Source of the DNA: a virus | Reading direction: 5' to 3' (one strand) | IMG/VR virus record: IMGVR_UViG_3300037042_003896 | Coordinates: 1-64,000 of that record | Length of the DNA stretch: 64,000 bases | Shown: positions 32,158 to 42,900 of the stretch, piece after piece | How positions within the stretch are numbered: position 1 is the stretch's first letter | Layout: each line of letters begins with the position of its first letter | Position numbers and translations under genes: made by a program | The notes under the pieces: model-generated | Databases searched by the model: none | What the model saw: the letters and a program-made list of their open reading frames with translations, nothing else | What the model was told of the DNA's origin: nothing

Positions 32158-32283
32158 TTATCCTTGTCCTCGGTAATTTCTTTCCTTCTTATCTTTCTTG
32201 TTGAAGGTCTTGTGGGCTTTCCCACTTTTTTTCTTACCAAAGGTTATTTTTTTACTGTCTGTTGAAACTTTACCTTTTGCCAT
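32158..32283 (-). CDS. small highly basic protein (41 aa)
   Basis: A short gene. The protein is mostly Lys, Gly and Ser: MAKGKVSTDSKKITFGKKKS at the start and KDKKERNYRGQG at the end. The GKVST-x-x-K-x-x-x-FGKKKxGKAxKxFNKKDK pattern is, from memory, found in small proteins of several Bacteroidota phages. It could bind DNA or be a minor virion protein. It lies 4 bases after the stop of the spanin-like gene. Confidence 0.7.
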   Translation of the reverse strand: MAKGKVSTDSKKITFGKKKSGKAHKTFNKKDKKERNYRGQG

Positions 32284-32286
32284 GAT

Positions 32287-32910
32287 TTAAAATTTTAATT
32301 TCCAATAACTAGAAAGTGAATACTGAATTTCGCCATTATATCCGACATGAACTCCAAATATTCTATCCTTTTTATCTTTATACAATGCTCCTATTTGCAT
32401 ACCGTTAAGCAGTTCTGTAGGATTTCCTATCAGTGCCATACCTACATACACTTGTCTTTTAGGTGGAGCTTGTTCTATTATTGTAATTATCTTTTCGGGA
32501 ATTTTTAAATCACTTATTAATTTACTTCCTATTAATTTGTTTATTTTAATTGTATCAAAGACTGTAACAAATCCAAATGTATCAATGGGAAACTTTGTTT
32601 CATAAATATTTTGAGCAAAGAGTTTATTACCAAGGTCTGTATATTGTTTTAATAATCCTGGATAGTTTGTATCTGGAACATATTCAGGAATAGTTTGCCA
32701 AATGGTATCAGGTTTGGTTTTAATATACTTTGGTTTTCCTACAACAGTATCGTGTATAGTAATGATATTTATTATAGTATCTATCTTAGGGACTATAACA
32801 GGAACATCAGTTCTATTACAACGTTGCAAGATTATAATTAAAAAAAGTACAATGATTAACACACTCGGTAACAGCGTATTAAGATTAGCCTTTGTAAGAC
32901 GTATAAACAT
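32287..32910 (-). CDS. membrane-anchored envelope protein, possible spanin
   Basis: A 207-residue protein. Residues about 12-32 (LLPSVLIIVLFLIIILQRC) are a membrane anchor or uncleaved signal, followed by a periplasmic stretch rich in Pro and Thr. The last 50 residues (YVGMALIGN, MQIGALYKDKKDRIFGVHVGYNGEIQYSLSSYWKLKF) look like beta hairpins ending in Phe, as outer-membrane proteins do. A chain that spans from inner membrane to outer membrane would suit a unimolecular spanin. Its place between endolysin/holin and small membrane protein supports a lysis role. The overlap with the endolysin gene is 26 bases. Confidence 0.5.
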   Translation of the reverse strand: MFIRLTKANLNTLLPSVLIIVLFLIIILQRCNRTDVPVIVPKIDTIINIITIHDTVVGKPKYIKTKPDTIWQTIPEYVPDTNYPGLLKQYTDLGNKLFAQNIYETKFPIDTFGFVTVFDTIKINKLIGSKLISDLKIPEKIITIIEQAPPKRQVYVGMALIGNPTELLNGMQIGALYKDKKDRIFGVHVGYNGEIQYSLSSYWKLKF

Positions 32911-33358
32911 TTTTGCTTCCTGATTTAGTTGATTTTAAAACTTGTTTTCTTTGCTTACCTGTAGATTCATAACTTACATGTACCCAATCAGGATTTATAT
33001 TAAATCCAAATTCCCAAATAAGTTGATCGAATTCTAAATGATCTTTAATAAAATTGAACACATCTGCATTTGTAATACTATTGGCAGACCCATCCATATC
33101 TATATCAAGGGCTTCTCCTTGACAGTGTTGAGAAGTAAGACTACTCCCAGCAATAGATGAATTTAACTCTTTACTCCTATATCCACTTGATATATAAATA
33201 GGAACACCAAAATGTTTACGTATAGGTTCAAATATTTTTTCAGCAAGAAGTTTAAGGTTTTTTAAATGTTCCTCTGTAGGCTGATTATTGATTCCTTTAC
33301 GTTTGGCACTATCACTTCGTATAACTTCTGCTAATGTTAAGTGTTCAGATAGATTCAT
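32885..33358 (-). CDS. peptidase M15 endolysin
   Basis: A 157-residue protein from ATG 33358. The M15 signature is complete: ISSGYRSKELNSSIAGSSLTSQHCQGEALDIDMDG contains the R-S turn, the S-x-H zinc ligand and the D-x-D zinc/catalytic region. DWVHVSYE supplies the third His. Enzymes of this type cut peptide bonds in peptidoglycan stems. No signal peptide is seen, so release would depend on the holin encoded immediately upstream. An in-frame start 14 codons earlier lies inside the holin gene. Basic C-terminal tail (RKQVLKSTKSGSKN). Confidence 0.9.
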   Translation of the reverse strand: MNLSEHLTLAEVIRSDSAKRKGINNQPTEEHLKNLKLLAEKIFEPIRKHFGVPIYISSGYRSKELNSSIAGSSLTSQHCQGEALDIDMDGSANSITNADVFNFIKDHLEFDQLIWEFGFNINPDWVHVSYESTGKQRKQVLKSTKSGSKNVYTSYKG

Positions 33359-33590
33359 CTTCGTGTGGTTTTGATTTCTTAAAAATTTTATTCGCTGCAC
33401 CTAGTCCTAAAGATCCAAATGCTAACATGCCTATTGCGCTCACCAGTGAATCCGCAGGTGTAAACACTCCCTTTGATAGAACATTAATAAATAATGTCAC
33501 ACAGAGGCTTAAAGTGCATAATATTCCTACAAATCTATTGGAAGAATAGTGTCCTCTTTCATCCTTAAAAATTTGTAAAAATAATATCAT
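33345..33590 (-). CDS. holin
   Basis: An 81-residue protein with two hydrophobic segments (VGILCTLSLCVTLFINVLS and LVSAIGMLAFGSLGLGAANKIF) joined by a short turn (KGVFTPAD). It has a charged N-terminal part (FKDERGHYSSNRF) and a charged C-terminus (KKSKPHEDES). The DERG-x-x-SSNRF start is, as I recall, common in Bacteroidota phage holin-type proteins. It overlaps the endolysin start by 14 bases and follows the coiled-coil membrane gene by overlap, forming one lysis operon. Confidence 0.8.
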   Translation of the reverse strand: MILFLQIFKDERGHYSSNRFVGILCTLSLCVTLFINVLSKGVFTPADSLVSAIGMLAFGSLGLGAANKIFKKSKPHEDESI

Positions 33591-33934
33591 ATTTTAATGT
33601 TTGAGTATATGGTTGAAAGATATTCAATTACTATAACTATTGATATAATAATTCCTATTGTCCAACCAATTTTCTTTTTAAATTCTTCTTGCTTCTGTAT
33701 CTTTCCCTCAAGAACTTTTGTCTTGTCTTTTAAGACTTCTATATCATTAACAAACCCTCCTGTCTTAGTGAGTGGATTTCCTAGTATGGCATCTACAACC
33801 TGAGTAAGTTTAGTGTCGATAGAGGTGATACGTTCCTCTAGATCGTATAGTCTTTGATCCATGCTCTTAAGCTCGTTTGTTATTTGATCCTGGCAAGTTA
33901 AGCCTTCCGTTTGACAATTTACTAATGTTTTCAC
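33587..33934 (-). CDS. coiled-coil protein with C-terminal membrane segment
   Basis: A 115-residue protein. A long heptad region (LKSMDQRLYDLEERITSIDTKLTQVV, then DIEVLKDKTKVLEGKIQKQEEF) precedes a single membrane helix near the end (IGWTIGIIISIVIVIEYLSTIY). This is the plan of phage hemolysin XhlA-like and other lysis-associated proteins, but I cannot name the family with certainty. Its stop overlaps the holin start (ATGA). It is the first gene of the lysis cassette. Confidence 0.72.
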   Translation of the reverse strand: MKTLVNCQTEGLTCQDQITNELKSMDQRLYDLEERITSIDTKLTQVVDAILGNPLTKTGGFVNDIEVLKDKTKVLEGKIQKQEEFKKKIGWTIGIIISIVIVIEYLSTIYSNIKI

Positions 33935-34107
33935 TATGAGTCCATAAGTTAGTAAGAATTTATAAAAATTTATACATTTACATGATTCGTACGTGAATTA
34001 TATTGTAAAATTGTATATTTTTCTTTACAAATATACAATTTTAACATAATATAATTTACAAACGTTAATTTATTTTAGACATAATATAGCATAAAGCGAT
34101 ATTATGT
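33935..34107. other. intergenic region with perfect AT palindrome
   Basis: 173 bases, about 80% A+T. The notable element is AAAATTGTATATTT (34007-34020) and its exact complement AAATATACAATTTT (34029-34042) around an 8-base loop. A -7-like TATATTTG lies on the minus strand at 34028-34035 but its TTG is 23 bases away. It separates the giant late genes from the lysis cassette and may be a terminator, an operator or both. Confidence 0.6.
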
Positions 34108-37100
34108 TTATTGTTGAATTCTTGGTTGAGCTGTCACCACTATTCCCATTTCTTTTGCAAATTCAGGATCTATTAATGGCAACCAATCTCTTTGAAATTG
34201 AGAAGCTACAGGTATAATATCCAAGAAATATTTTGCTGTATGTGTATCTTTCATAAGTTTTTCATTGTCAGTGACATAACCTATTGTTTCTGTTCCTAAT
34301 GCTGTAATTGCTTTTTGTGCTTTTCCAATTAAACCAAGAGCAGGAAGAAAACTACCCCTTGTCATACTTAAGAAAGAAACAGGACTGTAATAAAATCTCA
34401 CTTCATCTGTAATCTTATTCATGAGCTTCAGGAAATATTTATATTTATTTCTCGTTAATATATCTTCATCAGGAGGAGGAGCAGCTAGCTTAGCACCAAT
34501 CACCACTGTCATAAGTCCTAATAATGTTCCAAGTTCCTTCATTTCATTAGAAAGAGCTATTCTCATCATATCATAGAATTGTTCATTGGTAATTTCAAGC
34601 ACCTTTCCATTCTTTTTATAATATTCTTCTTTTTTTCTTGTGAGCATTTCATCCATGATAGCAAGTCCTTCATCTGTACCATTCATAATAGCTTGCATCT
34701 TCATAATATTCCAATTACAGGCTTGTATCCATGCTTTCATGAATGCTCTTGTTCTACCATATTCCCAATCATTGATTTCTGTATTGTATGTAATATCATG
34801 TCCTCTTATAGCAGATTGTCTAATAATCCAATTTCTGAACATAGCAAAAGACTTTAAAAGAATATCTCTCCTATATCCTGCTTTATTCTCCTGACTCATT
34901 TGCCCATTGAGGTTTCTTCCCCATTCAACTATTTGTGTCCTGAATTTTGCTAATTCTTTGTTTGATACCCCAGGGATTATCACTTCATCATTTTCTATTG
35001 TTGCTATTTTATCTAAGGAGGAACTGTCTTTAAGAGCCTTTACTCTTTCATTAAAAGTCTTTTCATATGCTTTACGTTCCTCTTGAGACATGATAAATTT
35101 ACCATTTTCATCTTTCTTATATCTACTTTCATCTTGTCTTGAGAGATGTTGTCTTATATTCACAATTTTACCATCTACTACCATTGCATTATCAATGAAT
35201 GAAAGAGCATTAGTAAATTGTAAGTTTCTTTCAGGAAGGTAGTTAGTTGACATCATTGCTTCTTGCATTGTCCATGTTCCTAACCATTTACCAAATCCTT
35301 GTTTCCATGCAATTTTCCTTCTTGCTTCCATGTATGGATCACCATTCAAAGGAACAATAAGGTCAATAAGTCCTTTTTGAATAGTAGTAAGATTTATTCC
35401 TGTAATCATCTTTCCATGATTAGCAAGAAATTCTTTATATGTGTACAATTTTCCATTGTTTATAAAGGATTGAAATTGATTTCCAAAATAGTTAGGAATC
35501 ATAACCATCCATCTAAGACCAACAGCTAAACTTTGTGTAAGAGCATTCATATTTTCAATACCCTTTCTTATATTCACTGCTCTTGTTTCAGCTACTTCTT
35601 CATTTGCTGATACAGCATTTGCTCCTTGGGATATAACAACATTTCCTAAGGAAGAGGTGTCTTCTTTAAGACCGTATACAACATCATCAATTTGTGTTGC
35701 TAAGATTTCTGCATTGGTATTTCCTCTTCCTATTCTTGGTTTACCACTTTCATCAGATACTATATTTCCTTTTTCTACAATGATATGGTCTTTGTTTCTT
35801 TCCACTTCTAACAATGTTAAAAGAGGAAGTTCCATATCTACAGATGCTTGATATTCATACAATGATTTTATCCATAGTGGCCCCACCATTGTAAGATCTT
35901 GTGAGAGTTGATTAACAGCTTTATCTGTTCTTGTAAATAATTTAGGTATCACCCTCTTTATTTGTCCTGTCTCCTTGTCTAATTTAGAATAAGAATGCTC
36001 CTCATTTATCCTTACAGAATACAAATCCTTAAACATATCAGAAGCCTCTTCCAACATATTATCAGAAGCTCTTAACTTTTGAATCATTGTAGCTTCTATT
36101 AAAGCAAAAAATGAAGACTTTCCATAGGACAAATATCCCATTTCAATAGCTTTCTGATTTAACTCTGTAAGAAATTCCCACATATCAAGAATAGCTTTAT
36201 CCTTTGCCATTTCCTTATAGCTCTCTGAAAGATGTTCATCAGCTTTCATTGTTAGGCGATATATCCTGTTGAAAGTACCATTGGTATATCCATTAAAAGC
36301 TTTACTTTCAATAGAAAGAGCATTCTTTATTTTCTCTTTTTCATATGTCTTTCTCTCTTCATTATCTCTGTCATCAGAAGAATAATGTGTGTCTTCAATT
36401 ATTTCATTCTGTTTTGTAATTACCTCTTGTGCTAATTTCTTATATGCTTCAAGGTTTAAATTTTCAAGGAGGAATGCTTTATTCTTCTCCTGTTGAGCTT
36501 TTGAGAGCTCATTTAAAAACTCTTTATCAACCTTTTCATGTAATAAAAATTCATTATCTTTAATTTTTGCTATTAAATTGAAAGCACTTTTTCCTTTTGC
36601 CCTGGCTACATTCTCTAAGGCTAACAGTAATGTTCCAAATCTTTTTGTTTCTTTCTCAACAAGAATATTAGTTTCCCCTCTTTTATTCAGAATATAATTT
36701 GTAGCTATGTTTATTATTTTTGAAGAAAGGAGAGAAGCTTCTGATAGCATTCTGTAAAATCCTCCTATTTCTTTCTCTGGTTCAAGAATATTTAATTTAT
36801 TTTCTTCATTTGTTATACCTTCAATAAGAGCAAATTGAACAGCATATTCCTTCTGTAAGTCTACAATATCCTCCAACATTACATCTGTTGCTCCTGCAAT
36901 ACTTCTTAATGTAGTAAGGATTTCTCTCCCTTTCTCATCAAGTGTATTTTTAGGGTAGTAAGAAAGAAATACCTTATCCAAAGAAGCAAACTTCTCAGCA
37001 CTCTTTTTAAATTCAAGAAGTTCAGCTAATTTTTTATTAATATCCTTTTGAGACATAGTAGAATAATCCACATTACTTAATGTATCTAACACTTTCTTGG

Positions 37101-39918
37101 CATTTTTCAGAAATGTTATACCAACATTAGCTAATGGTTCAAAACCCATTTTCATTCTTAACACCCTAATAGCTTTTGAGAGTTCTGTTAATTGCCCTTT
37201 CTTTATATCCTTTTCTAAAGGAGAAACAGGCATCTTTGCAAGCTTCTCATAATACATATCAAGAGATGTAACAAGAGCATCTATCTTCTCACTTCCTGTA
37301 GATTCTATATCTGTAGGGACAGGAAGTAGGTAAAGATGCGTTTCTTTCATGTTATCCAAATCACCTATTTCAATAGATGTAGCATACAACACCTTTTCTT
37401 TACTTTTGGTCTTCCTGTATTCATAATTCATTTGGAAAGGAATCATCCTGGCTTTCCTAATCTGTTTAGAGGTAACTCCATACTCTCTATCCATTTTAGA
37501 ATACTCACCCATTTGCGGTTTCCAATCCTTTTGTTTATACCAAGGAACATCTTCTTCATGCTCTTTATTAATATTCATGAATTTCCAATCAAGAGTATCA
37601 ATCCTAAAATCTTTTCCATCAGGTGTGGGTTCTATTGCTTTAAAATCCACTGTAGAAGCTAATAGTCCTTTTTCTTTTTCATTTATCACCTTTAATTCAA
37701 CAAGAAATCTTGTTCCCTTTGGATAACTTCTTATTAATTCTCTGTTAAATGCTTTGAGTTTATCCGTTATTTCTTCATCCAAAGGACTATTAATCTTTTC
37801 ATCCAAGAACACTTCCCTTGCATATCCATCCTTATCAATAAGATTAACAGCTATATCATTCTCAATAAAAGCATGTCCTGCTAATCCCCAATCTCTTTTT
37901 TGATTATCATCTAATAATTGAGCGGGAGTTCTCTCAGGCATTTTATTACTTGCCTTAGTTTTTTCTGTTACACTTCTTGCTACTTCTTTACCATCAAAAG
38001 TATAATGTCTTTTTTTAATCACCTTACCTGAACTATCTGTTTCTTCAAGAAAAGGACCACCTATTCTCGCTTCCTTCTCCCTATAGATATTATACATCCT
38101 ATCTACAGCTTCATTCTTTTCTATTTGGTAATATATTCCTTCTTCTTGTTGCTCCTTTGGAGCAGTTGGTTGAAATGATGTTCTATTTTTCCATATATAC
38201 CCACCACTTTCTGATTGATTATATCCTTTATCTTTTGAATTTATAATAGGCAGTTGTAATTTATCAGCAATAGCCTGATAAATATATTTAGTTAACCCTT
38301 TACCTTGATATTCTTTAGGGAGTCTTATGTTTCCTACTATAATTTCATCATTATTAATGACAATATTCATTTCTCCTAATCCAGGAGTACCATCTTGACT
38401 TGTTATTTCTTTTCCTTTATAAGAAATAATAATATTTTGTACTAACCCAAACTCTCTTTGAATATTTCTTCCAAGTGAAATTGTTATTCCATTATATTTA
38501 TTAATATTACCTTCCATTACTCTTTCAGCAGCAACATTAAATATGTCAATGTTTGTTTTCCTATATTGTCCTCTAAACCAATCAAGAATATTCTCCCACC
38601 ATTGTTTAACAAGGTTTCTGTTTTGTTCTTCCATTAACTCAGGAAATTCTGTTGTATTTTCATTGTTATTAATAATTAATTCAGCAATGAGTTTATCCAC
38701 TGCTTCTTTTTTTATCTTTCTTATATCAGGTTTACCATCTATTGTTTTATATTTTCCTTTATACGCCTCATACACTTGTTTGTAAATAGCAAATCTTTCA
38801 ATTTTACTAATCATTTCTGTCACAAATTTAGGAGATATTTGTTCCAAAATACTTGTAGCAATATGAACCATTTCCTCTGTTAAGGTTGTATTCTCTCTTC
38901 CTTCTGATAGAGCAATTATTCCTTTAACAATATCAGCCAAACCATTAATTCCCTTTGTATTAACATTAGGATTATTTTTTACATATTCAGAAAGTGCTTG
39001 AATACTAATACCCATTTTAGCACAGGCTTCTTTCACCTTTGCTATTGTATCAGGAGAGGCTATAGAAGCAGGAACATCCTCTGCTTGATTATAAATGTTA
39101 TTATCTTCTTGAGAGTATGTTCCTTGATTAAATACAGATTTTATTTGATTAGGGGAAAATACAACATAACTTGTACTACCAGGGTCTTCTGAAAAATTAA
39201 TATAAGAATACCCATAATTAGCAATTCCTTTTTTACTTAATAGTTCTTTTACATAACTATTAAAAATTTCTTGAGCATAATCTAAATAGTATTCTAATCT
39301 ATTTATTTGTGTTGCAGCATTATAAACAGCAAGACTACTCTTTACTTGTTGAATTACTGGAATTTTTAACCATTCACTACTAGGTAAAGTTTCATTTGCT
39401 TTTCTTATTTCTGCAGTAATTCTATTATACTCATCATCTATTGAATCTACTCCATATATTTCCTTTTCAGTTACTCTTTTATTTTTAACTAAATCATCTG
39501 CTATTTTACCAGCAAAATGCATGTTATCTGTATTAATATCTGTATTACGAGTATTTAAAAACACAGGATGAACATTTGATGAACCTCTTTGTGTTGCTGC
39601 AGCTTTTGTTCCAAAATGAAAAACAGGTTCTCTTCTAATTTCAAATGTAGTAATAGGACTATCACTACCATGATAAACTAATAAAGGTTCTCCATTTTCA
39701 TCTACCACTTTACTTGCATCTGAAGGAGAATTTTCCCAATCACCAAACCATTCTTTAAAAGAAGGAGTGTACACTTGTGCCCAAAATTTTAGTGCCTCCT
39801 CTTTATTTGGCTGAAGAGCAAGAATACTATTATAGAGAAAACTTTCTTTTCCATTAGGAGCATTTACTCTTTCTATTTCTTGTGTTTCTTTATTCCTGAT
39901 GATAGAACAATGTGCCAT
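34108..39918 (-). CDS. giant polyvalent late protein (1,936 aa) with ADP-ribosyltransferase-like start
   Basis: Residues about 50-100 (FKEWFGDWE, SKVVDENGEPLLVYHGS) match the ADP-ribosyltransferase-type module of phage/mobile-element polyvalent proteins. Around 520-580 is an acetyltransferase-like NIRLPKEYQGKGLTKYIYQAI segment. Around 680-790, HAFIENDI and STVDFKAIEP...DTLDWKFM suggest a PD-(D/E)XK nuclease-type fold. Long helical stretches follow. Near the C-terminus is a hydrophobic part (LGTLLGLMTVVIGAKLAAPPPDE). Such proteins are thought to be packed in the virion and injected to act on the host. It starts at the stop of the RNA-polymerase gene. Domain calls are by motif only; the long middle is unassigned. 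Confidence 0.75.
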   Translation of the reverse strand: MAHCSIIRNKETQEIERVNAPNGKESFLYNSILALQPNKEEALKFWAQVYTPSFKEWFGDWENSPSDASKVVDENGEPLLVYHGSDSPITTFEIRREPVFHFGTKAAATQRGSSNVHPVFLNTRNTDINTDNMHFAGKIADDLVKNKRVTEKEIYGVDSIDDEYNRITAEIRKANETLPSSEWLKIPVIQQVKSSLAVYNAATQINRLEYYLDYAQEIFNSYVKELLSKKGIANYGYSYINFSEDPGSTSYVVFSPNQIKSVFNQGTYSQEDNNIYNQAEDVPASIASPDTIAKVKEACAKMGISIQALSEYVKNNPNVNTKGINGLADIVKGIIALSEGRENTTLTEEMVHIATSILEQISPKFVTEMISKIERFAIYKQVYEAYKGKYKTIDGKPDIRKIKKEAVDKLIAELIINNNENTTEFPELMEEQNRNLVKQWWENILDWFRGQYRKTNIDIFNVAAERVMEGNINKYNGITISLGRNIQREFGLVQNIIISYKGKEITSQDGTPGLGEMNIVINNDEIIVGNIRLPKEYQGKGLTKYIYQAIADKLQLPIINSKDKGYNQSESGGYIWKNRTSFQPTAPKEQQEEGIYYQIEKNEAVDRMYNIYREKEARIGGPFLEETDSSGKVIKKRHYTFDGKEVARSVTEKTKASNKMPERTPAQLLDDNQKRDWGLAGHAFIENDIAVNLIDKDGYAREVFLDEKINSPLDEEITDKLKAFNRELIRSYPKGTRFLVELKVINEKEKGLLASTVDFKAIEPTPDGKDFRIDTLDWKFMNINKEHEEDVPWYKQKDWKPQMGEYSKMDREYGVTSKQIRKARMIPFQMNYEYRKTKSKEKVLYATSIEIGDLDNMKETHLYLLPVPTDIESTGSEKIDALVTSLDMYYEKLAKMPVSPLEKDIKKGQLTELSKAIRVLRMKMGFEPLANVGITFLKNAKKVLDTLSNVDYSTMSQKDINKKLAELLEFKKSAEKFASLDKVFLSYYPKNTLDEKGREILTTLRSIAGATDVMLEDIVDLQKEYAVQFALIEGITNEENKLNILEPEKEIGGFYRMLSEASLLSSKIINIATNYILNKRGETNILVEKETKRFGTLLLALENVARAKGKSAFNLIAKIKDNEFLLHEKVDKEFLNELSKAQQEKNKAFLLENLNLEAYKKLAQEVITKQNEIIEDTHYSSDDRDNEERKTYEKEKIKNALSIESKAFNGYTNGTFNRIYRLTMKADEHLSESYKEMAKDKAILDMWEFLTELNQKAIEMGYLSYGKSSFFALIEATMIQKLRASDNMLEEASDMFKDLYSVRINEEHSYSKLDKETGQIKRVIPKLFTRTDKAVNQLSQDLTMVGPLWIKSLYEYQASVDMELPLLTLLEVERNKDHIIVEKGNIVSDESGKPRIGRGNTNAEILATQIDDVVYGLKEDTSSLGNVVISQGANAVSANEEVAETRAVNIRKGIENMNALTQSLAVGLRWMVMIPNYFGNQFQSFINNGKLYTYKEFLANHGKMITGINLTTIQKGLIDLIVPLNGDPYMEARRKIAWKQGFGKWLGTWTMQEAMMSTNYLPERNLQFTNALSFIDNAMVVDGKIVNIRQHLSRQDESRYKKDENGKFIMSQEERKAYEKTFNERVKALKDSSSLDKIATIENDEVIIPGVSNKELAKFRTQIVEWGRNLNGQMSQENKAGYRRDILLKSFAMFRNWIIRQSAIRGHDITYNTEINDWEYGRTRAFMKAWIQACNWNIMKMQAIMNGTDEGLAIMDEMLTRKKEEYYKKNGKVLEITNEQFYDMMRIALSNEMKELGTLLGLMTVVIGAKLAAPPPDEDILTRNKYKYFLKLMNKITDEVRFYYSPVSFLSMTRGSFLPALGLIGKAQKAITALGTETIGYVTDNEKLMKDTHTAKYFLDIIPVASQFQRDWLPLIDPEFAKEMGIVVTAQPRIQQ

Positions 39919-42900
39919 TAGTTACATTTTTTAGATTCTACAGTTTTTTTAGCAATTACATTCTCTATTTCATTTGTATTCCAATCATATTTATTAATTA
40001 GATAGTCTATTGCTGTTGCATGAGAGGGTTGATTTTCCTTATTAGCTTGTGTATTACCATAATAAATAGGTTTTCCTTTAAATTCTCCTGACATTGCTTT
40101 TGCTCTCATCCAGACAGCTTGTGGCTCATTACTATTTAAGAAGAAATCAATAAAATCAATTACATTTTCTTTAGTAGTTTTACCACTTGTATGAAAAGGA
40201 TTTTCAAAAGATACTGGCATTTTAGTAGATTTATATGCTACTATAGCCTTTCCCCTCTTTTGTTCATCAGAATAAAGATAAGGTTTATCAACTATTTTAA
40301 CATTTTCTGAAACTGTTTTATTCCCTAATTTAGAATATACTTCTTCTGCTACTCCCATACCTATTTGTTTTGGTTTATTTACTGAATTAGAATTTGATAA
40401 CACCTTATCCAACTCTTGTCTCCAATTAGGATTAGCCATATTAATTGTAGGAATATTTTTTCTTCTTGCCATTTCTACAGCTTGTCCTGTACCTCCTTCT
40501 GGTCTTATACCTTTTGTTTCCTTAGCATAGAACAATACAAAATCTACAGGAGCATTTAAATTATCACCAAATACCTGATTAGTATTTCTTGCCATAAGTT
40601 TTAACCCTCCCCCTTTTAAATATTCAGGAGCAGGATGTATTTCTTTAGCTATAGCTTGTTCTTTTGCTCTTGATCCTTGTTTTTCAGGAGAAAATAAGTT
40701 TTTCTTTTTTGTTCCATCATCAAATGCTTTATCAGCTCCTTCTTTTTTACCATAAAAAGTTACACCTGTATTCAATGTATACCCTTTACTTTCTAACTCG
40801 GTAGCTATCTCAGTCATTTGTGATAATACATTTTCAGGAGTTTGTCTGCTTCCTACTCCTGCATATGTCATAGTAGGCGTGTTGGATTTAGATGGTAATG
40901 CATTAAATAAAGGCATTCCTTCATATTGTGGATTTTCCATATTAGTTTTATTTTCATATAAAGGTAAGGATTTATTTGGATTTTTCCTATCATTCTTAGC
41001 AGCATAATCAAGAAACAAATCTATTATATCATGATTATCATGAGGATTGCTTTCCACCTTTATAAATCCATTATCAATAACAGATTGTCTATCCTCTGTA
41101 TAGAATTCGTTTGCTTTGTTTCCATTACCCCAAGCATTTGTTGCTTTGTATACAAAATATTCTGTACCCTTGTAATCCCTATGTATTAAAGCTGTACCAA
41201 AATCATCATACACTTTTTGAAATAGTCCTTTTTGTATATAAGAAAAGTCTCCTATTTTACGCATATAGGCTTTTTTCTTTGCTATAGTGGAAAGTCCTTG
41301 CTTCTTATCTTTATTTGAAATAGAAATATCTTCCCAAGAATAAACAATAAAATCTGATTTAGCTTCTTTTGTTAATGTGGATTGTGTAAGCATTTGTGGA
41401 ATATTTCCTGCTGTTGTAGCTTTCTTTACATTATCAGGAAGGAAAGCCATAGAAGGATTATATTTACCACCCTCTGTTTTGTATTTAATATATTTTGCTT
41501 TAACGTGTGGAACAACATCATCATTGTTCCAATTGTTTCTTTGAAATACACCTAATTCATAAAACTGTTCCAGATTAGGAATCTTTTCTAAAGAAGAAAG
41601 TGTTTCATTATATATCTCTTCAAAATCTTCAAAAGGAATTACAGATGTAAATGATAACGTAGATTTAGAAAGTCCTGACTGTAATACAGCAAGTCTAATA
41701 AGTCTGTCATAAAGTTTACTATCCTGGCTTTTTAAATAATCCCTAATCTCTCTGAATGCAAAGATAAGATTATTTTGGTCATATACCTTATTCTGTAAAC
41801 TTTTCACCTTAACATTTGTCACAGAAGCATTTCCTGCTTTATCTGAAGGAACAATTTGCATAAGATTAATAACAACATTATTATGTAAAGAATGCCCTTT
41901 ATGATCTTTTACATGCTGTATAAATGTTCCCACCTCTTTTGCTGCTCCTCCATTCTTAATAAGGAGGTCTGTTATTTCTTCATTTAAAGCTGTATCTGTT
42001 TGAAGAGCATAATCAAATAAATCATTAACAGCTTTCTGAGCAAGTTTAACAAAATCATTATCATTCATTTGTATATAAGGGGTAATAACCTTTTCAATAA
42101 TTCCTCTTACCCTTGGTTGATCTGATTTTAATATTTCTGCTAATGCATCTCTTAATGATTCTATTCTTGTTTTTAATGCCCCAATAAATGAATTATCTAA
42201 CAAGCCATCTACACCACTTATTATATTTCCATCTTTATCAACACTGCTTATAATAGTGCTCTGTGCTTTTTCAAGTTGTTTGAATTTTTTGAACACTAAA
42301 TAAGGATCATTAAATGTAGCTGTATCAAAGTTACTGCCCTGTGTAACCAAGAACATATGTTCAGCCATCTTAGCATATTTCAAAAACTCATCTAATATAA
42401 GCCTTTGATTAACTAATTCACTACTGTTCATATTAGCAACCTTCTTACCTACTAAATTCTTCAATGCACTCTTAGAAGGAATAGTAAATCCTTCTTTAGG
42501 AATTGTAATAGAAGAAGCATATTCACCTTTTACAGCTTTCACATATTTATCAATGAACAACCATGAATATCCTTCACTTTCAATTGTTCTTAAATAATCC
42601 TGAATAATAGGTTGATTCATAAAGTATGCAACAGTATCTACAGGAACTCCAAGTTTAATAAGAAACAGATATGTGGAAGCAACATTAGGTGTAGCTCCAA
42701 GTTCCATAATCCAAGGTCCTTTTGATATATCAACATATCCATCAATAAACTGCCCTATAATATCAGATATATCCTGCCCATCGGCATTTTCTATCATAGA
42801 CAATGTAGGAACAACTCTACCATCAACTGTAATTTTATTGTATTTATCAAATTTAATTTCAGCATCCCCTAACCAATGTCCATCCTCTTTTACTAATGTA

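Noticed and set aside
37336-37662. Long rightward ORFs across the giant leftward genes (also 45649-46182, 51445-51819)
   Set aside because: Antisense shadows with hydrophobic, Ser/Phe-rich composition and no start context.
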